A DNA stretch of 64,000 nt from Mycolicibacter minnesotensis (lineage in GTDB: Bacteria > Actinomycetota > Actinomycetes > Mycobacteriales > Mycobacteriaceae): NCBI RefSeq assembly GCF_010731755.1, contig NZ_AP022589.1, positions 620,001-684,000 of the forward strand, read 5' to 3'. The notes beneath the pieces are model-generated. The model ran no database searches and was not told where the DNA came from. It saw only the letters and a program-made list of their open reading frames with translations. The first letter of the stretch is position 1. Each line of letters opens with the position of its first letter. The translations under genes were made by a program, and so were the position numbers. Of this stretch, positions 1 through 9,750 are shown piece by piece.

Positions 1-588
1 CGGTGGCGGGTCGGGGTACAGGTCGCGATAATTCAGTCCCCTCCCGTGCGGCGCATCCTCCCAGAACACCGAGACCTGGCCCTCGAATCGGTAGATCGAC
101 CCCCAGATGTAGGGCTTGTGGGCCAACACCGCCGCATCGTTGACCAGGTAGCGGGTGGCGAAGTTGTCGGTTCCATCGAGGATCAGGTCGTAGTCCGTGA
201 ACAGCTCGACTGCGTTGGATCGCTGCAGACGTTCCTGATGCAGTTGCACCCGCACCAGCGGGTTGACCTCGGCGATCGAGTCGCGGGCGCTTTCGGCCTT
301 CGCTCGGCCGACGTCGGATACCCCGTGGATGACCTGGCGCTGCAAGTTCGACTCCTCGACGATGTCGAAGTCGACGATCCCCAGGGTGCCCACGCCGGCG
401 GCCGCCAGGTACAGCAACGTGGGGGCGCCGAGTCCGCCGGCGCCGATCACCAATACGCGGGCGTTCTTGAGACGCTTCTGCCCCTGCACACCGACATCGG
501 GGATGATCAGGTGGCGGCTGTAGCGTGCGACTTCTTCCCTGGTCAGCTCACCGGCCGGCTCCACCAGCGGCGGCAGTGATCTCGGCAC
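1..588 (-). CDS. moeZ: MoeZ-type adenylyltransferase (5' part only)
   Basis: The gene is cut by the left window edge; the first 196 codons are present. The protein has the HesA/MoeB/ThiF E1-like fold, with the nucleotide-binding GAGGLG at residues 49-54 and a later LDGTDNFATRYLVND segment typical of the family. MoeZ proteins adenylate and then sulfurate ubiquitin-like sulfur carriers for molybdopterin and cysteine/thiocarboxylate pathways. The C-terminal rhodanese domain expected of MoeZ would lie outside the window. I chose the GTG at 588 because AGGAG sits 7 nt upstream; a TTG three codons earlier has poor spacing. It is followed divergently by nothing, since the next gene upstream is on the same strand. 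Confidence 0.9.
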   Translation of the reverse strand, partial: MPRSLPPLVEPAGELTREEVARYSRHLIIPDVGVQGQKRLKNARVLVIGAGGLGAPTLLYLAAAGVGTLGIVDFDIVEESNLQRQVIHGVSDVGRAKAESARDSIAEVNPLVRVQLHQERLQRSNAVELFTDYDLILDGTDNFATRYLVNDAAVLAHKPYIWGSIYRFEGQVSVFWEDAPHGRGLNYRDLYPDPPP

Positions 589-687
589 CGGCAATCTCCT
601 CAACGTCGCGTTCGCCAATCCATCACAGCAGCTGGTGTGGGCAACGCCAAACGGCGGGGGAAGCTTCCCGAGACAGCGGCCGACGGC

Positions 688-1722
688 TCAGGCGATCGGA
701 GACGGCCAGGGGTTGAAGCGGCAGGTCTTTCCGTCCGGCTTCACCCACTCCGGGTCGAACTTCGCCGCGTCGTCGTTGGAGGTGCCGAATGTCTGCTGCA
801 TCATCACCGGCGCCAGACCGTCCTGCTTATCGCACGGCTCATGGTGCTGGTAGCCGATCGCATGACCGACCTCGTGATTGATCAGGTACTGCCGATAAGA
901 CCCGATGTCGCCCTGGAAGGGCACTGCACCACGGACCCAGCGGGCCTCGTTGACAAACACCCGTGGCTCCGACTTTGCCCCGTAGGACGGGTTGTAGCAG
1001 GACGCTTCCAGCGGAATCTCGTAACCGCAGCCCTCCCGTACCGTGATGGGCGAGGTCAGCGAGATGCGAAAGTCGGGGGTGACGGGCCCGCTGCCGTCGA
1101 TCCGAACGAACCCGATCTGCGGGGTGTGCGTCCAGCCCTTGGGATTGCGCAGGGTCTGGTCGACCATCCGGGCGAACGCCTCGTCACCGCCGAACGCTGT
1201 GGTGTCGATACCGTTCTCTACCTCGATGGTGTAGGCGAACACCTTCTCGGTCCCCTGACCGAACTCCGGCTCGGTTCCCGGTATGACGCGCCAGGTCATG
1301 TCGCCGGCTTCGGTGAACGGACCGCCGTTGGGCAGTACACCGGTCGGCAGGTTGACATCGAACTCGGTGAGGCCGCGCGGCGGCGCGCCGATGATGGCGG
1401 TTCCCAACGATCCGATCGTCGGGGGGCCTTGGACCGTGTCCTCCGCGTCATGAGTGCGCACCCCGACGCCGGTGATGGTCTGGTAGACCACCACGACAGT
1501 GAGTGCCATGAGCACCGGTAGCGCGTAGGCACGCCAACCGTAGGTGGACACGAACCGGCCCAGCCAGGTCTGTTTGCGCCACTGGCGGTGCACGTCGCGG
1601 TCCGACCGCACTCGCCCCGCGCCGGCCGCAAGCGGGTCACGCTGTGCGCGCAGGGGCTCACGGAAGCGATCCCGGAGCACCGGGGCTCGACCGCCGCCAC
1701 TCCGCCCCGGGTCGTAGGTCAC
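688..1722 (-). CDS. DUF3152 membrane-anchored putative zinc metalloprotease (Rv3207c-like)
   Basis: A 344-residue protein when started at the GTG at 1722, which gives the N-terminus VTYDPG expected for this mycobacterial family. An arginine-rich cytoplasmic head of about 60 residues is followed by one membrane segment (YALPVLMALTVVVVYQ). The rest is probably extracytoplasmic. Near the C-terminus is a metzincin-like zinc site, HEVGHAIGYQH (His at about 283, 287 and 293), followed by a cysteine. The substrate is unknown. The frame extends six codons further upstream to an ATG, but the family resemblance favours the GTG. It lies between moeZ and a divergent TetR gene, as in M. tuberculosis. Confidence 0.85.
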   Translation of the reverse strand: MTYDPGRSGGGRAPVLRDRFREPLRAQRDPLAAGAGRVRSDRDVHRQWRKQTWLGRFVSTYGWRAYALPVLMALTVVVVYQTITGVGVRTHDAEDTVQGPPTIGSLGTAIIGAPPRGLTEFDVNLPTGVLPNGGPFTEAGDMTWRVIPGTEPEFGQGTEKVFAYTIEVENGIDTTAFGGDEAFARMVDQTLRNPKGWTHTPQIGFVRIDGSGPVTPDFRISLTSPITVREGCGYEIPLEASCYNPSYGAKSEPRVFVNEARWVRGAVPFQGDIGSYRQYLINHEVGHAIGYQHHEPCDKQDGLAPVMMQQTFGTSNDDAAKFDPEWVKPDGKTCRFNPWPSPIA

Positions 1723-1839
1723 CGTCCCAGAATGGCACAAGGTCTGCGAGCTGGGACTCTTCGGCGCGCCAGGAGCGGCGCAGGAGGAGATCGAAATGGC
1801 GATCGACGCCTGGTTGACGGATGTCGCTGGTGGAAGTGA

Positions 1840-2870
<1,031 letters not shown>

Positions 2871-3000
2871 GCGAGCCCCTTTCGTTTGCGGTGGGCGTTG
2901 TCTAGCAGGCTAGTGGACGAGCACCCGGTGGGTACGCACCGGCCGTTCGCCCTGGGCGATAACGGACCTCGCACCACCGGGGAGCGCCGATCCGACCAGC

Positions 3001-3696
3001 TCAGGCCAGGCCCAACTCGCGCATACGCTCGTCGTGGGTGTGCTGCAGGCGGTCGAAGAACCCGGCGAGCTGAGCCAGCCCGGCCGCACCCGACACCACC
3101 AGATCGGCGAGTTCGTCGCGGTCGGCCAACACGTACTGGGCCTGGGTGATCGCCTCGCCGAGCAGGCGGCGCGACCACAACGCCAACCGACTGCGCTGCT
3201 TGGCGCTGGCCGTGACCGCGCCACGCACTTCGTCGACGACGAACTGTGAGTGCTTGGTCTCGGCCAGGACCGAGCGCACCACGTCAGCCACCTCGTCGGG
3301 CAGCCCATCGGCGATCTGCAGGTAGAAATCCGCGGCCATGGCATCGCCGATGTAGGTCTTGACCAGCGCCTCCAACCAGGTGCTGGGCATCGTGAGGCGG
3401 TGGTAATTGTCCAGCGCGGTAGCGTATTTCGACATCGCCGGGACCACATCGACACCGCGGCGCTCAAGGGCCTCGCGCAGGAGCTCAAAGTGGCCCATCT
3501 CGGCGGCGGCCATCGCCGCCATCGAGATCCGGCCGCGCAGGTCGGGCGCCATCCGGGCTTCGTCGGTGAGCCGGTAGAACGCGGCCACCTCGCCGTAGGC
3601 CAGTGCCGCGAACAGCTCGTTGACACCGGGATGATCGGCGGACAGCCGTGGCGTGCACGGCTGCGTTTCCGCGTCGGCCGAGGGAACCGAATTCAT
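3001..3696 (-). CDS. Ferritin-like fold protein (Rv3210c-like, MiaE/ferritin superfamily)
   Basis: A helical protein of 231 residues when started at the ATG at 3696 (MNSVPSADAE). Two Glu-rich helices with AAAEMGHFE and AETKHSQFV resemble the E..H metal-ligand pattern of ferritin-like di-iron proteins such as tRNA hydroxylase MiaE. Whether the full ligand set is present cannot be settled by eye. Position and length match Rv3210c, a conserved hypothetical. No clear Shine-Dalgarno sequence precedes any of the candidate starts, and in-frame starts a few codons upstream remain possible. It is divergent from rhlE. Confidence 0.8.
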   Translation of the reverse strand: MNSVPSADAETQPCTPRLSADHPGVNELFAALAYGEVAAFYRLTDEARMAPDLRGRISMAAMAAAEMGHFELLREALERRGVDVVPAMSKYATALDNYHRLTMPSTWLEALVKTYIGDAMAADFYLQIADGLPDEVADVVRSVLAETKHSQFVVDEVRGAVTASAKQRSRLALWSRRLLGEAITQAQYVLADRDELADLVVSGAAGLAQLAGFFDRLQHTHDERMRELGLA

Positions 3697-3748
3697 CACC
3701 ACACTGTAGGCGTTCCGCGGCAATGGGCCGCTTCCCGGCCCGACCAGG

Positions 3749-3950
3749 TACTATGACTCTCAGGCATTGCCCCTTCGGCACTGCCGCGCAATGTGCGTAC
3801 ACGCGGGTGGCCCGCCTACAGGCGAGTGCAGGGCCCCCGACGGAGCCTTTTGAAAACGGGCGAAGTATTGACCGTCGAAGTGTGTGCGCCCCGACCCACA
3901 CCGCGATCGACTGACATACCGCGCCGACTTCGAAAGGCACCCGCCAGCGC
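3749..3950 (+). promoter_or_regulatory. Candidate rhlE promoter and long 5' leader
   Basis: The 227 bp between the ferritin-like gene and rhlE contain a -10-like TACTAT at 3749-3754. Initiation there would leave a leader of about 190 nt before the rhlE ATG. The leader starts with a possible hairpin (CATTGC pairing with GCAATG about 20 nt later). No Shine-Dalgarno is obvious next to the ATG. The promoter position is inferred from one hexamer only. Confidence 0.3.
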
Positions 3951-5471
3951 ATGACCCCATTGATTTCCACCACTGTCCCCACCGCTCCCCCGACCTTCGC
4001 CGAACTAGGCGTTCGCGACGAGATCGTTCGCGCGTTGGCCGAGAACGGCATCGAGCACGCCTTCGCGATCCAGGAGCTGACGCTGCCCCTTGCGCTGGCC
4101 GGCGACGATCTGATCGGCCAGGCCCGCACCGGCATGGGTAAGACCTTCGGCTTCGGCGTCCCGCTGCTGCAGCGGGTCAGCACCAGCCCGGACCGGCCCC
4201 TGACCGGCGCACCCCGAGCGTTGGTTGTCGTTCCCACCCGCGAACTGTGCATCCAGGTCTCCGGCGACCTGGCCGATGCAGCCAAGTACCTGACCGCCGG
4301 GGACCGCCCGCTGTCGGTGCAGGCCATCTATGGCGGCCGTCCCTACGAGCCACAGATCGCGGCCCTGCAAGCCGGCGCCGACGTCGTGGTGGGCACCCCG
4401 GGCCGGCTGCTCGACCTGGCTCAACAGGGCCACCTGCAACTGGGCGGACTGTCCGTGCTGGTGCTCGATGAGGCCGATGAAATGCTGGACCTGGGCTTTC
4501 TGCCCGACATCGAACGCATCCTGTCCCGCATCCCCGACGATCGCCAATCGATGCTGTTCTCGGCGACCATGCCCGGACCGATCATCACCTTGGCCCGTAG
4601 CTTCATGAACCAGCCCACCCACATCCGGGCCGAGGCTCCGCATTCTTCAGCAGTGCACGACGCCACCGAGCAGTTCGTGTACCGCGCCCACGCGCTGGAC
4701 AAGGCCGAACTGGTCGCCCGGATACTTCAGGCGCGGGGCCGCGGCGCCACGATGATCTTCACTCGGACCAAGCGGACCGCACAGAAAGTCGCCGACGACC
4801 TGGGCGAGCGCGGCTTCAAAGTGGGTGCGGTGCACGGGGACCTCAATCAGGTGGCCCGCGAGAAGGCACTCAAGGCGTTCCGCACCGGCGACGTCGACGT
4901 GCTGGTGGCCACCGATGTGGCCGCCCGCGGCATCGACATCGACGACGTCACCCACGTCATCAACTACCAGTGCCCCGACGACGAGAAGACCTACGTACAC
5001 CGGATCGGCCGCACCGGCCGCGCCGGCAAGACCGGCGTCGCCGTCACCCTGGTCGACTGGGACGAACTGGCCCGCTGGACGCTGATCGACAAGGCACTCG
5101 ATCTGAGCTGTCCCGACCCGGCGGAGACCTACTCCAGCTCGCCGCATCTGTTCACCGAACTGGATATCCCCACCGACACCAGCGGCTCGATCGGTAAGAC
5201 CCGCCGGTCGCCGGCCAAGCGGCCCGAAGGCGGCGACGAAGAACGCCGCGAAACCTCGGCTGACCGGCAGCGTGCGCCCCGCAACTCGACTCGGTCGCGG
5301 CGACGCACCCGGGGCGGTCAGACCGACGCCGACGACGGCGCCGCGCAGGCCGTCGAATCGGGCGAGACGGGACCCGCCACCAGCTCTGACGCCGGTGCAC
5401 CCAGTGCACCCCGGCGTCGTCGCCGGCGCCGCCCGAACAAGCCGGCGGCCGCTGCCGCGAACGGCAGCTGA
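3951..5471 (+). CDS. rhlE: DEAD-box ATP-dependent RNA helicase RhlE
   Basis: A 506-residue DEAD-box helicase that unwinds structured RNA and is likely a ribosome-assembly or RNA-degradation helper. The motifs occur in order: a Q-motif region near residue 40, motif I ARTGMGKT (58-65), PTREL (95-99), DEAD (173-176), SAT (204-206), and motif VI HRIGRTGR (350-357). Residues from about 415 form a charged, Arg-rich low-complexity tail ending in an RRRRRR run, likely an RNA-binding extension. It is followed after 14 bp by the PQQ-like membrane protein gene, so the two are probably co-transcribed. Position matches Rv3211. Confidence 0.95.
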   Translation: MTPLISTTVPTAPPTFAELGVRDEIVRALAENGIEHAFAIQELTLPLALAGDDLIGQARTGMGKTFGFGVPLLQRVSTSPDRPLTGAPRALVVVPTRELCIQVSGDLADAAKYLTAGDRPLSVQAIYGGRPYEPQIAALQAGADVVVGTPGRLLDLAQQGHLQLGGLSVLVLDEADEMLDLGFLPDIERILSRIPDDRQSMLFSATMPGPIITLARSFMNQPTHIRAEAPHSSAVHDATEQFVYRAHALDKAELVARILQARGRGATMIFTRTKRTAQKVADDLGERGFKVGAVHGDLNQVAREKALKAFRTGDVDVLVATDVAARGIDIDDVTHVINYQCPDDEKTYVHRIGRTGRAGKTGVAVTLVDWDELARWTLIDKALDLSCPDPAETYSSSPHLFTELDIPTDTSGSIGKTRRSPAKRPEGGDEERRETSADRQRAPRNSTRSRRRTRGGQTDADDGAAQAVESGETGPATSSDAGAPSAPRRRRRRRPNKPAAAAANGS

Positions 5472-5485
5472 GCTAGGCCGCCGAC

Positions 5486-6721
5486 GTGGTGCGACCCGAG
5501 CGCCGCACCCCCGGCGATCTGGTCGCGGCGGCGGTGATCGCGGTCGTGATCGTGGTCGTCGGGGTGGCCATCTGGTGGACCAGCGATGCCCGCGCCACGG
5601 TCAGCCAGGCTGCATCGGACTCAGCGACCAATCCCCCGTCGGCCGTGATGGTGCCTGCGGCACTGGCACAGGCATGGACCGCTGCGAGCCCGGCAACCTG
5701 GGCGCCGGTGCTGGTCTCGGGGACAGTGATCACCGGCGATGGCCGGCGAATGAGCGGACGCGACCCAGCTACCGGTGAGGAACGCTGGAGCTATTCCCGT
5801 GACGTCGACCTGTGCGCGGTGACCTGGATCTATCGCTACGCCGTCGCGGTGTATCCCGATGCCCGCGGCTGCGGCCAGGCCAGTGCGATCGTCGCCGCCA
5901 CCGGGCTGCGCGGGCCGGCCCGCACCAGCTACGCCGACCCGACGGTGCGGGTCACCTCCGAGGGCAGCGCGGTGCTCTCCGCCGGTCCCACCCGCCTGGA
6001 ATTGTGGCGTTCGGACCTGGTCCGGGTGCTCTCCTATGGCGAGATCGACGCCAGGGTGAAGCCCTCGGCGCGCGGCCGTGGCCAGGGCTGCACCCTGGTG
6101 TCGGCAGCGGCGGCCTCGTCGGCGGTCTCGGTCCTGGAAGCCTGCGCCGGCCAGACCGACCTACAGCTGACCCTGCTTCGTCCGGGCAAAGAGGAAGACG
6201 ACCCGGAGACCCAGCGCATTCCCCAGCCCGGGGTGGCCGCCGACTCCGGCGCCCGGGTGCTCGCGGTGACCGACTCGGATTCGGGGCCCAACACAGCGAT
6301 CTATCTGCCCACTCCGCAGCCCCGGGTCGAGGTTGTCGACCAGACGGGCAGCACGATCGCCAAGACCTTGCTGCCGGGCAATCCCAGCGCCGACAGTGCC
6401 GCGTTGCCGGTATCGCGACCCACCGGTCTGATCTGTTGGTGGACCGGCGACGCGGTCATGGTGTTCGACTCCGGGACCCTGGCCTACCGCTACACCATCG
6501 CAGCGTCGGGTGCCGCGGTGCCGCTGGGGCCGGCCGCCCGGATGGCCGATCACCTGCTGATCCCGGTCACCGACGGGGTCGGAGTCTTCGATCAAGCCAC
6601 CGGCGCAGCCGAACGCATCATCCCGGTCAGCCGCCCTCCGGGGGTTTCCACGGTATTTCCGGCCGTGTCAGGTCCGATGGTGCTGGAACAGCGCGGCGAC
6701 ACCGTGGTGGCACTGGGCTGA
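5486..6721 (+). CDS. Membrane-anchored PQQ-like beta-propeller protein (Rv3212-like)
   Basis: A 411-residue protein with a GTG start. An N-terminal membrane segment (VAAAVIAVVIVVVGVAIWW, about residues 13-31) is followed by an extracytoplasmic region. Repeated short blades such as GRDPATGEERWSYSR suggest a PQQ-like beta-propeller. There is no lipobox, so it is anchored by the helix. Function is not known. It is 14 bp after rhlE on the same strand and convergent with the ParA gene. The 412-residue class and the location agree with Rv3212. Confidence 0.82.
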   Translation: MVRPERRTPGDLVAAAVIAVVIVVVGVAIWWTSDARATVSQAASDSATNPPSAVMVPAALAQAWTAASPATWAPVLVSGTVITGDGRRMSGRDPATGEERWSYSRDVDLCAVTWIYRYAVAVYPDARGCGQASAIVAATGLRGPARTSYADPTVRVTSEGSAVLSAGPTRLELWRSDLVRVLSYGEIDARVKPSARGRGQGCTLVSAAAASSAVSVLEACAGQTDLQLTLLRPGKEEDDPETQRIPQPGVAADSGARVLAVTDSDSGPNTAIYLPTPQPRVEVVDQTGSTIAKTLLPGNPSADSAALPVSRPTGLICWWTGDAVMVFDSGTLAYRYTIAASGAAVPLGPAARMADHLLIPVTDGVGVFDQATGAAERIIPVSRPPGVSTVFPAVSGPMVLEQRGDTVVALG

Positions 6722-6731
6722 ACCGCTCGAG

Positions 6732-6748
6732 AGCAGCGACCCGCTGCT
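6732..6748. terminator. Hairpin between convergent genes
   Basis: AGCAGCG and CGCTGCT form a perfect 7-bp stem around a 3-nt loop. It lies in the 29-bp gap between the stops of the PQQ-like gene and the ParA gene and could act on both transcripts. There is no T-run on the plus strand. Confidence 0.45.
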
Positions 6749-6750
6749 GA

Positions 6751-7551
6751 TCAGACCTCGGGGGTGAAGGTCGGCAGTTTTTTGCCGCTCTTCCAGTACT
6801 TGAGTAATGCCTCGGCCAGCTGCCGATACGCCTGCGCGCCCTTGTTCTTACGCGCGGCGATCACCGACGCGCCCGATGCGCTGGCCTCGGCGAAACGCAC
6901 CGTACGCGGGATCGGTGGGGCCAGCACCGGCAGGTCATAACGGTCGGCGATGTCGAGCAAGACATCACGGCTGTGGGTGGTGCGCGAGTCATACAGCGTC
7001 GGCAAAGCACCCAACAACGTCAGCTTCGGATTGGTGATCTGCTGAACGTCGTTGACCGTACGCAGGAACTGGCCGACGCCGCGATGCGCCAGCGTCTCGC
7101 ATTGCAGGGGCACGATCACCTCGCCGGCCGCGGTAAGTCCGTTGAGGGTCAACACGCCCAGGGAGGGCGGGCAGTCGATGACGGCGACATCGAACTGGTC
7201 TTCCAATTTGGCCAGCGCACGCTGCAGGGCGTATTCCCGGCCGGCCCGCATCAGCAGCATCGCCTCGGCCCCGGCCAGGTCGATGTTGGCCGGCAGCAGG
7301 GTCATTCCCTCCTCGGTCTGGACCAGCGCTGCGTTCGGCTCCACCTCACCGAGCAGCACTTCGTGCACCGAGACCGGCAGCTTGTCGGGGTCCTGCCCCA
7401 GCGAGAACGTCAGACAACCCTGCGGGTCGAGGTCGACCAGCAATACCCGCCGACCGAGCTCGGCCATCGCCGCGCCCAGCGACGCCACCGTCGTAGTCTT
7501 GGCCACGCCGCCTTTCTGGTTGGCAACCGCCAAGATCCGCATCCCCGTCAC
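6751..7551 (-). CDS. ParA-family ATPase (Rv3213c-like)
   Basis: A 266-residue Soj/ParA ATPase with the deviant Walker A motif NQKGGVAKTTT near the N-terminus, VLLVDLDPQG as Walker A' and VAVIDCPPSLG as Walker B. No ParB gene is adjacent, so this is an orphan ParA/MinD-like protein rather than the chromosomal partition ATPase. The M. tuberculosis homologue is Rv3213c; its cellular role is not established. A second Met four codons in (MRILAVANQKGG) could be the true start. Confidence 0.9.
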   Translation of the reverse strand: MTGMRILAVANQKGGVAKTTTVASLGAAMAELGRRVLLVDLDPQGCLTFSLGQDPDKLPVSVHEVLLGEVEPNAALVQTEEGMTLLPANIDLAGAEAMLLMRAGREYALQRALAKLEDQFDVAVIDCPPSLGVLTLNGLTAAGEVIVPLQCETLAHRGVGQFLRTVNDVQQITNPKLTLLGALPTLYDSRTTHSRDVLLDIADRYDLPVLAPPIPRTVRFAEASASGASVIAARKNKGAQAYRQLAEALLKYWKSGKKLPTFTPEV

Positions 7552-7629
7552 ACCGACATACTGGCACGGCTTGCCCGGCTAGAGCACCAAACGGGGGTCG
7601 ATGTCCGCCGTCGGGCAGAATCGACGGGC

Positions 7630-8235
7630 GTGGGGATCGAGGAGCACCGACTTCTGCTGCTGCGCCACGGTGAAACCGAGTGGTCCCAAAGCGGTCGGCA
7701 CACCGGACGCACCGAGCTGGAGTTGACCGAGGTGGGCCGGCGCCAGGCCATCGCGGCCAGCGCACCACTGGCCGATCTGGCACTGCAGGACCCACTGGTG
7801 CTCTGCAGCCCGCGACGACGCGCGCAGGTGACCGCAGAGCTTGCCGGGCTGCACGTCGATGAGACGATCGAAGACCTCGCCGAATGGGACTACGGCCGCT
7901 ACGAAGGCCTGACCACCGCACAGATCCGCGCCGCCGAATCCGACTGGCTGATCTGGACGCACGGCGGTGCCGGCGGCGAGACAGTGGCGCAGGTCAGCGA
8001 TCGCGCCGACAGGATGGTGGCGGTGGCGTTGCGGCAGTTGGCCACGCGTGACGTGGTGTTCGTCAGCCACGGCCACTTCTCCCGGGCGGTGGTCACCCGT
8101 TGGCTCGAGTTCCCGTTGGCCGAGGGAGCACGCTTTGGAATGCCGGTGGCCTCGTTAGCCGTCTGCGGTTTCGAGCACGGCGTGCGCCAGCTCGTCGCCC
8201 TCGGGTTGACCGGGCCGAAAGCCGCAGGACGGTGA
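7630..8235 (+). CDS. gpm2: Histidine-phosphatase superfamily acid phosphatase (Rv3214/Gpm2-like)
   Basis: A 201-residue branch-1 histidine phosphatase. The phospho-accepting LLRHGET lies near residue 10, followed by the arginine-containing CSPRRRA, the acid/base EWDYGRYEG and the second catalytic histidine in FVSHGHFSR. Although named gpm2 in M. tuberculosis, the protein there behaves as a broad phosphatase rather than a phosphoglycerate mutase. I chose the GTG at 7630 to match the family N-terminus MG..HRLLLLRHGE; the open frame runs further upstream antisense to the ParA gene. Its TGA overlaps the GTG of entC. Confidence 0.88.
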   Translation: MGIEEHRLLLLRHGETEWSQSGRHTGRTELELTEVGRRQAIAASAPLADLALQDPLVLCSPRRRAQVTAELAGLHVDETIEDLAEWDYGRYEGLTTAQIRAAESDWLIWTHGGAGGETVAQVSDRADRMVAVALRQLATRDVVFVSHGHFSRAVVTRWLEFPLAEGARFGMPVASLAVCGFEHGVRQLVALGLTGPKAAGR

Positions 8236-9359
8236 GGCCGTCCTGGACGCCGCCGGCGTTCGTGCTTTCCGGACCGGCCGGGACTATATCGGCCGAGGCG
8301 GCGGTAGCCGGCTTTGCCGACGTCGCCGACGCCCAGGCCGCATTGTCCGCGGGACGAGCCCCGATTGTGTTAGGCGCGTTGCCTTTCCGTCCGGGCGCTG
8401 CCGCGGCACTGTTTGTCCCGCGTGGTCTGCGCCGCGAGCGCTCGCTACGGCCCGCGCCCATTGTCGGCATACCGGAGGTCCGCGTCGTCGAACGTGTTCC
8501 CTCACCCGCAGAGCACCGCGTGAGGATCCGGCGGGTGCTGGAGGAGCTGAATGCGCCGCACAGCACCCTGCAGAAGGTGGTGCTGGCTCGCGGACTGCGT
8601 TTGAGCGCCGACGCACCGCTGGACGCCGATGCTCTGTTGCGCCGGTTGGTCGCCGCCGACCCGAGCAGCTACGGCTACCTCGTCGACCTGAGCGCCGCCG
8701 GGGCCCCGTACGCCGGCACGATGCTGGTGGGCGCCAGTCCAGAGCTGTTGGTCGCGCGCGACGGCGACCGGGTGACCTGCCGGCCGTTCGCCGGTTCGGC
8801 CCCGCGCTCGGCCGACGCCGATGTCGACGCCGCCAACGCCGCCGCATTGGCCGCGTCCGGAAAGGACCGTCATGAGCACCAGTTGGTGGTCGACCAGCTC
8901 CGCAGCGCGCTCGCACCGCTGTGCGCCGAGCTCGACGTCGCACCGGAGCCACTGCTCAGCAGCACCGCCGCGGTATGGCACCTGAACACCCCGATCACCG
9001 GCCGACTACGCGAAACTGCCACCACCGCACTGGATCTGGCACTGGCTTTGCACCCGACAGCCGCCGTGGGCGGGGTACCGACCGCAGCTGCGGTGGAACT
9101 CATCACCGAGGTGGAAGACGACCGGGGCTTCTACGCCGGCGCGGTCGGCTGGTGCGACGCAGCCGGCGACGGCCGATGGGTGGTGGCGATCCGCTGTGCG
9201 CAGCTGTCCGCCGACCGCCGATCCGCACTGGCGCACGCCGGCGGTGGAATAGTCGCCGAATCCGATCCGGACGAAGAACTGGCCGAAACCGTGACGAAGT
9301 TCGGCACGATCCTGTCGGCTATGGGCGTTGCTCGGCCCAACGCAGCGCTGCCGGACTGA
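8232..9359 (+). CDS. entC: Isochorismate synthase EntC
   Basis: A 375-residue chorismate-utilising enzyme that converts chorismate to isochorismate, a precursor of menaquinone or salicylate-derived siderophores. Family blocks visible include LQKVVLARGL, a GASPELLVARDGD segment with the nearby RPFAGSAPR, KDRHEHQLVVD, LNTPITGRL and HPTAAVGGVPT. The GTG at 8232 overlaps the gpm2 stop (GTGA), pointing to translational coupling. The 3' end overlaps the convergent membrane-protein gene by 41 bp. Position and length match Rv3215. Confidence 0.92.
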   Translation: MRPSWTPPAFVLSGPAGTISAEAAVAGFADVADAQAALSAGRAPIVLGALPFRPGAAAALFVPRGLRRERSLRPAPIVGIPEVRVVERVPSPAEHRVRIRRVLEELNAPHSTLQKVVLARGLRLSADAPLDADALLRRLVAADPSSYGYLVDLSAAGAPYAGTMLVGASPELLVARDGDRVTCRPFAGSAPRSADADVDAANAAALAASGKDRHEHQLVVDQLRSALAPLCAELDVAPEPLLSSTAAVWHLNTPITGRLRETATTALDLALALHPTAAVGGVPTAAAVELITEVEDDRGFYAGAVGWCDAAGDGRWVVAIRCAQLSADRRSALAHAGGGIVAESDPDEELAETVTKFGTILSAMGVARPNAALPD

Positions 9360-9711
9360 ACAAGGCCGCCAGGACTGCCACCGCGACCACACCGACCGCC
9401 ACGCCGTATCCCCAGCGTTGCGAGCCCACGCCCAGGTACCAGGCGACCGGCAACAGCAGCAGATTGGCAAACACCGCAATGCCGCGCCCGAACCGCCGGC
9501 CCCGCAGCAGCGCCCACCCGGCCGCCGAGACCGCGGCTCCGACCAAGGCAAACCACGCCGCGGTTCCATAACCGTTGGCGGCCTCTTGATCGGCACCGGC
9601 CAAGGCCCTCACCACCAGGATTGCCGCAACCAGCCACGCGGCCGCGCCCTGCACTGCAACGATCAGGCCCGCGCCGAATACGGCGCGCGGTGGGTCAGCG
9701 ACGGCTTTCAC
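9319..9711 (-). CDS. Four-helix integral membrane protein (Rv3217c-like)
   Basis: A 130-residue hydrophobic protein with about four membrane segments, including AAAWLVAAILVVRALAG, AAWFALVGAAVSAAGWAL, AVFANLLLLPVAWYLGV and GVAVGVVAVAVLAALF. It belongs to a conserved mycobacterial membrane family of unknown function, corresponding to Rv3217c. It is convergent with entC (41-bp overlap) and divergent from the diacylglycerol-kinase-family gene. Confidence 0.82.
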   Translation of the reverse strand: MKAVADPPRAVFGAGLIVAVQGAAAWLVAAILVVRALAGADQEAANGYGTAAWFALVGAAVSAAGWALLRGRRFGRGIAVFANLLLLPVAWYLGVGSQRWGYGVAVGVVAVAVLAALFSPAALRWAEQRP

Positions 9712-9736
9712 GCCGCCAGCGTAACCACCCTTCCCA

Positions 9737-9742
9737 TAGACT
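9737..9742 (+). promoter_or_regulatory. Candidate -10 of a leaderless promoter
   Basis: TAGACT (TANNNT type) ends 8 nt before the GTG at 9751. Transcription would start at or within a base or two of the start codon, giving a leaderless mRNA, which is common in mycobacteria. No Shine-Dalgarno is present. Confidence 0.4.
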
Positions 9743-9750
9743 CGTCAGTC

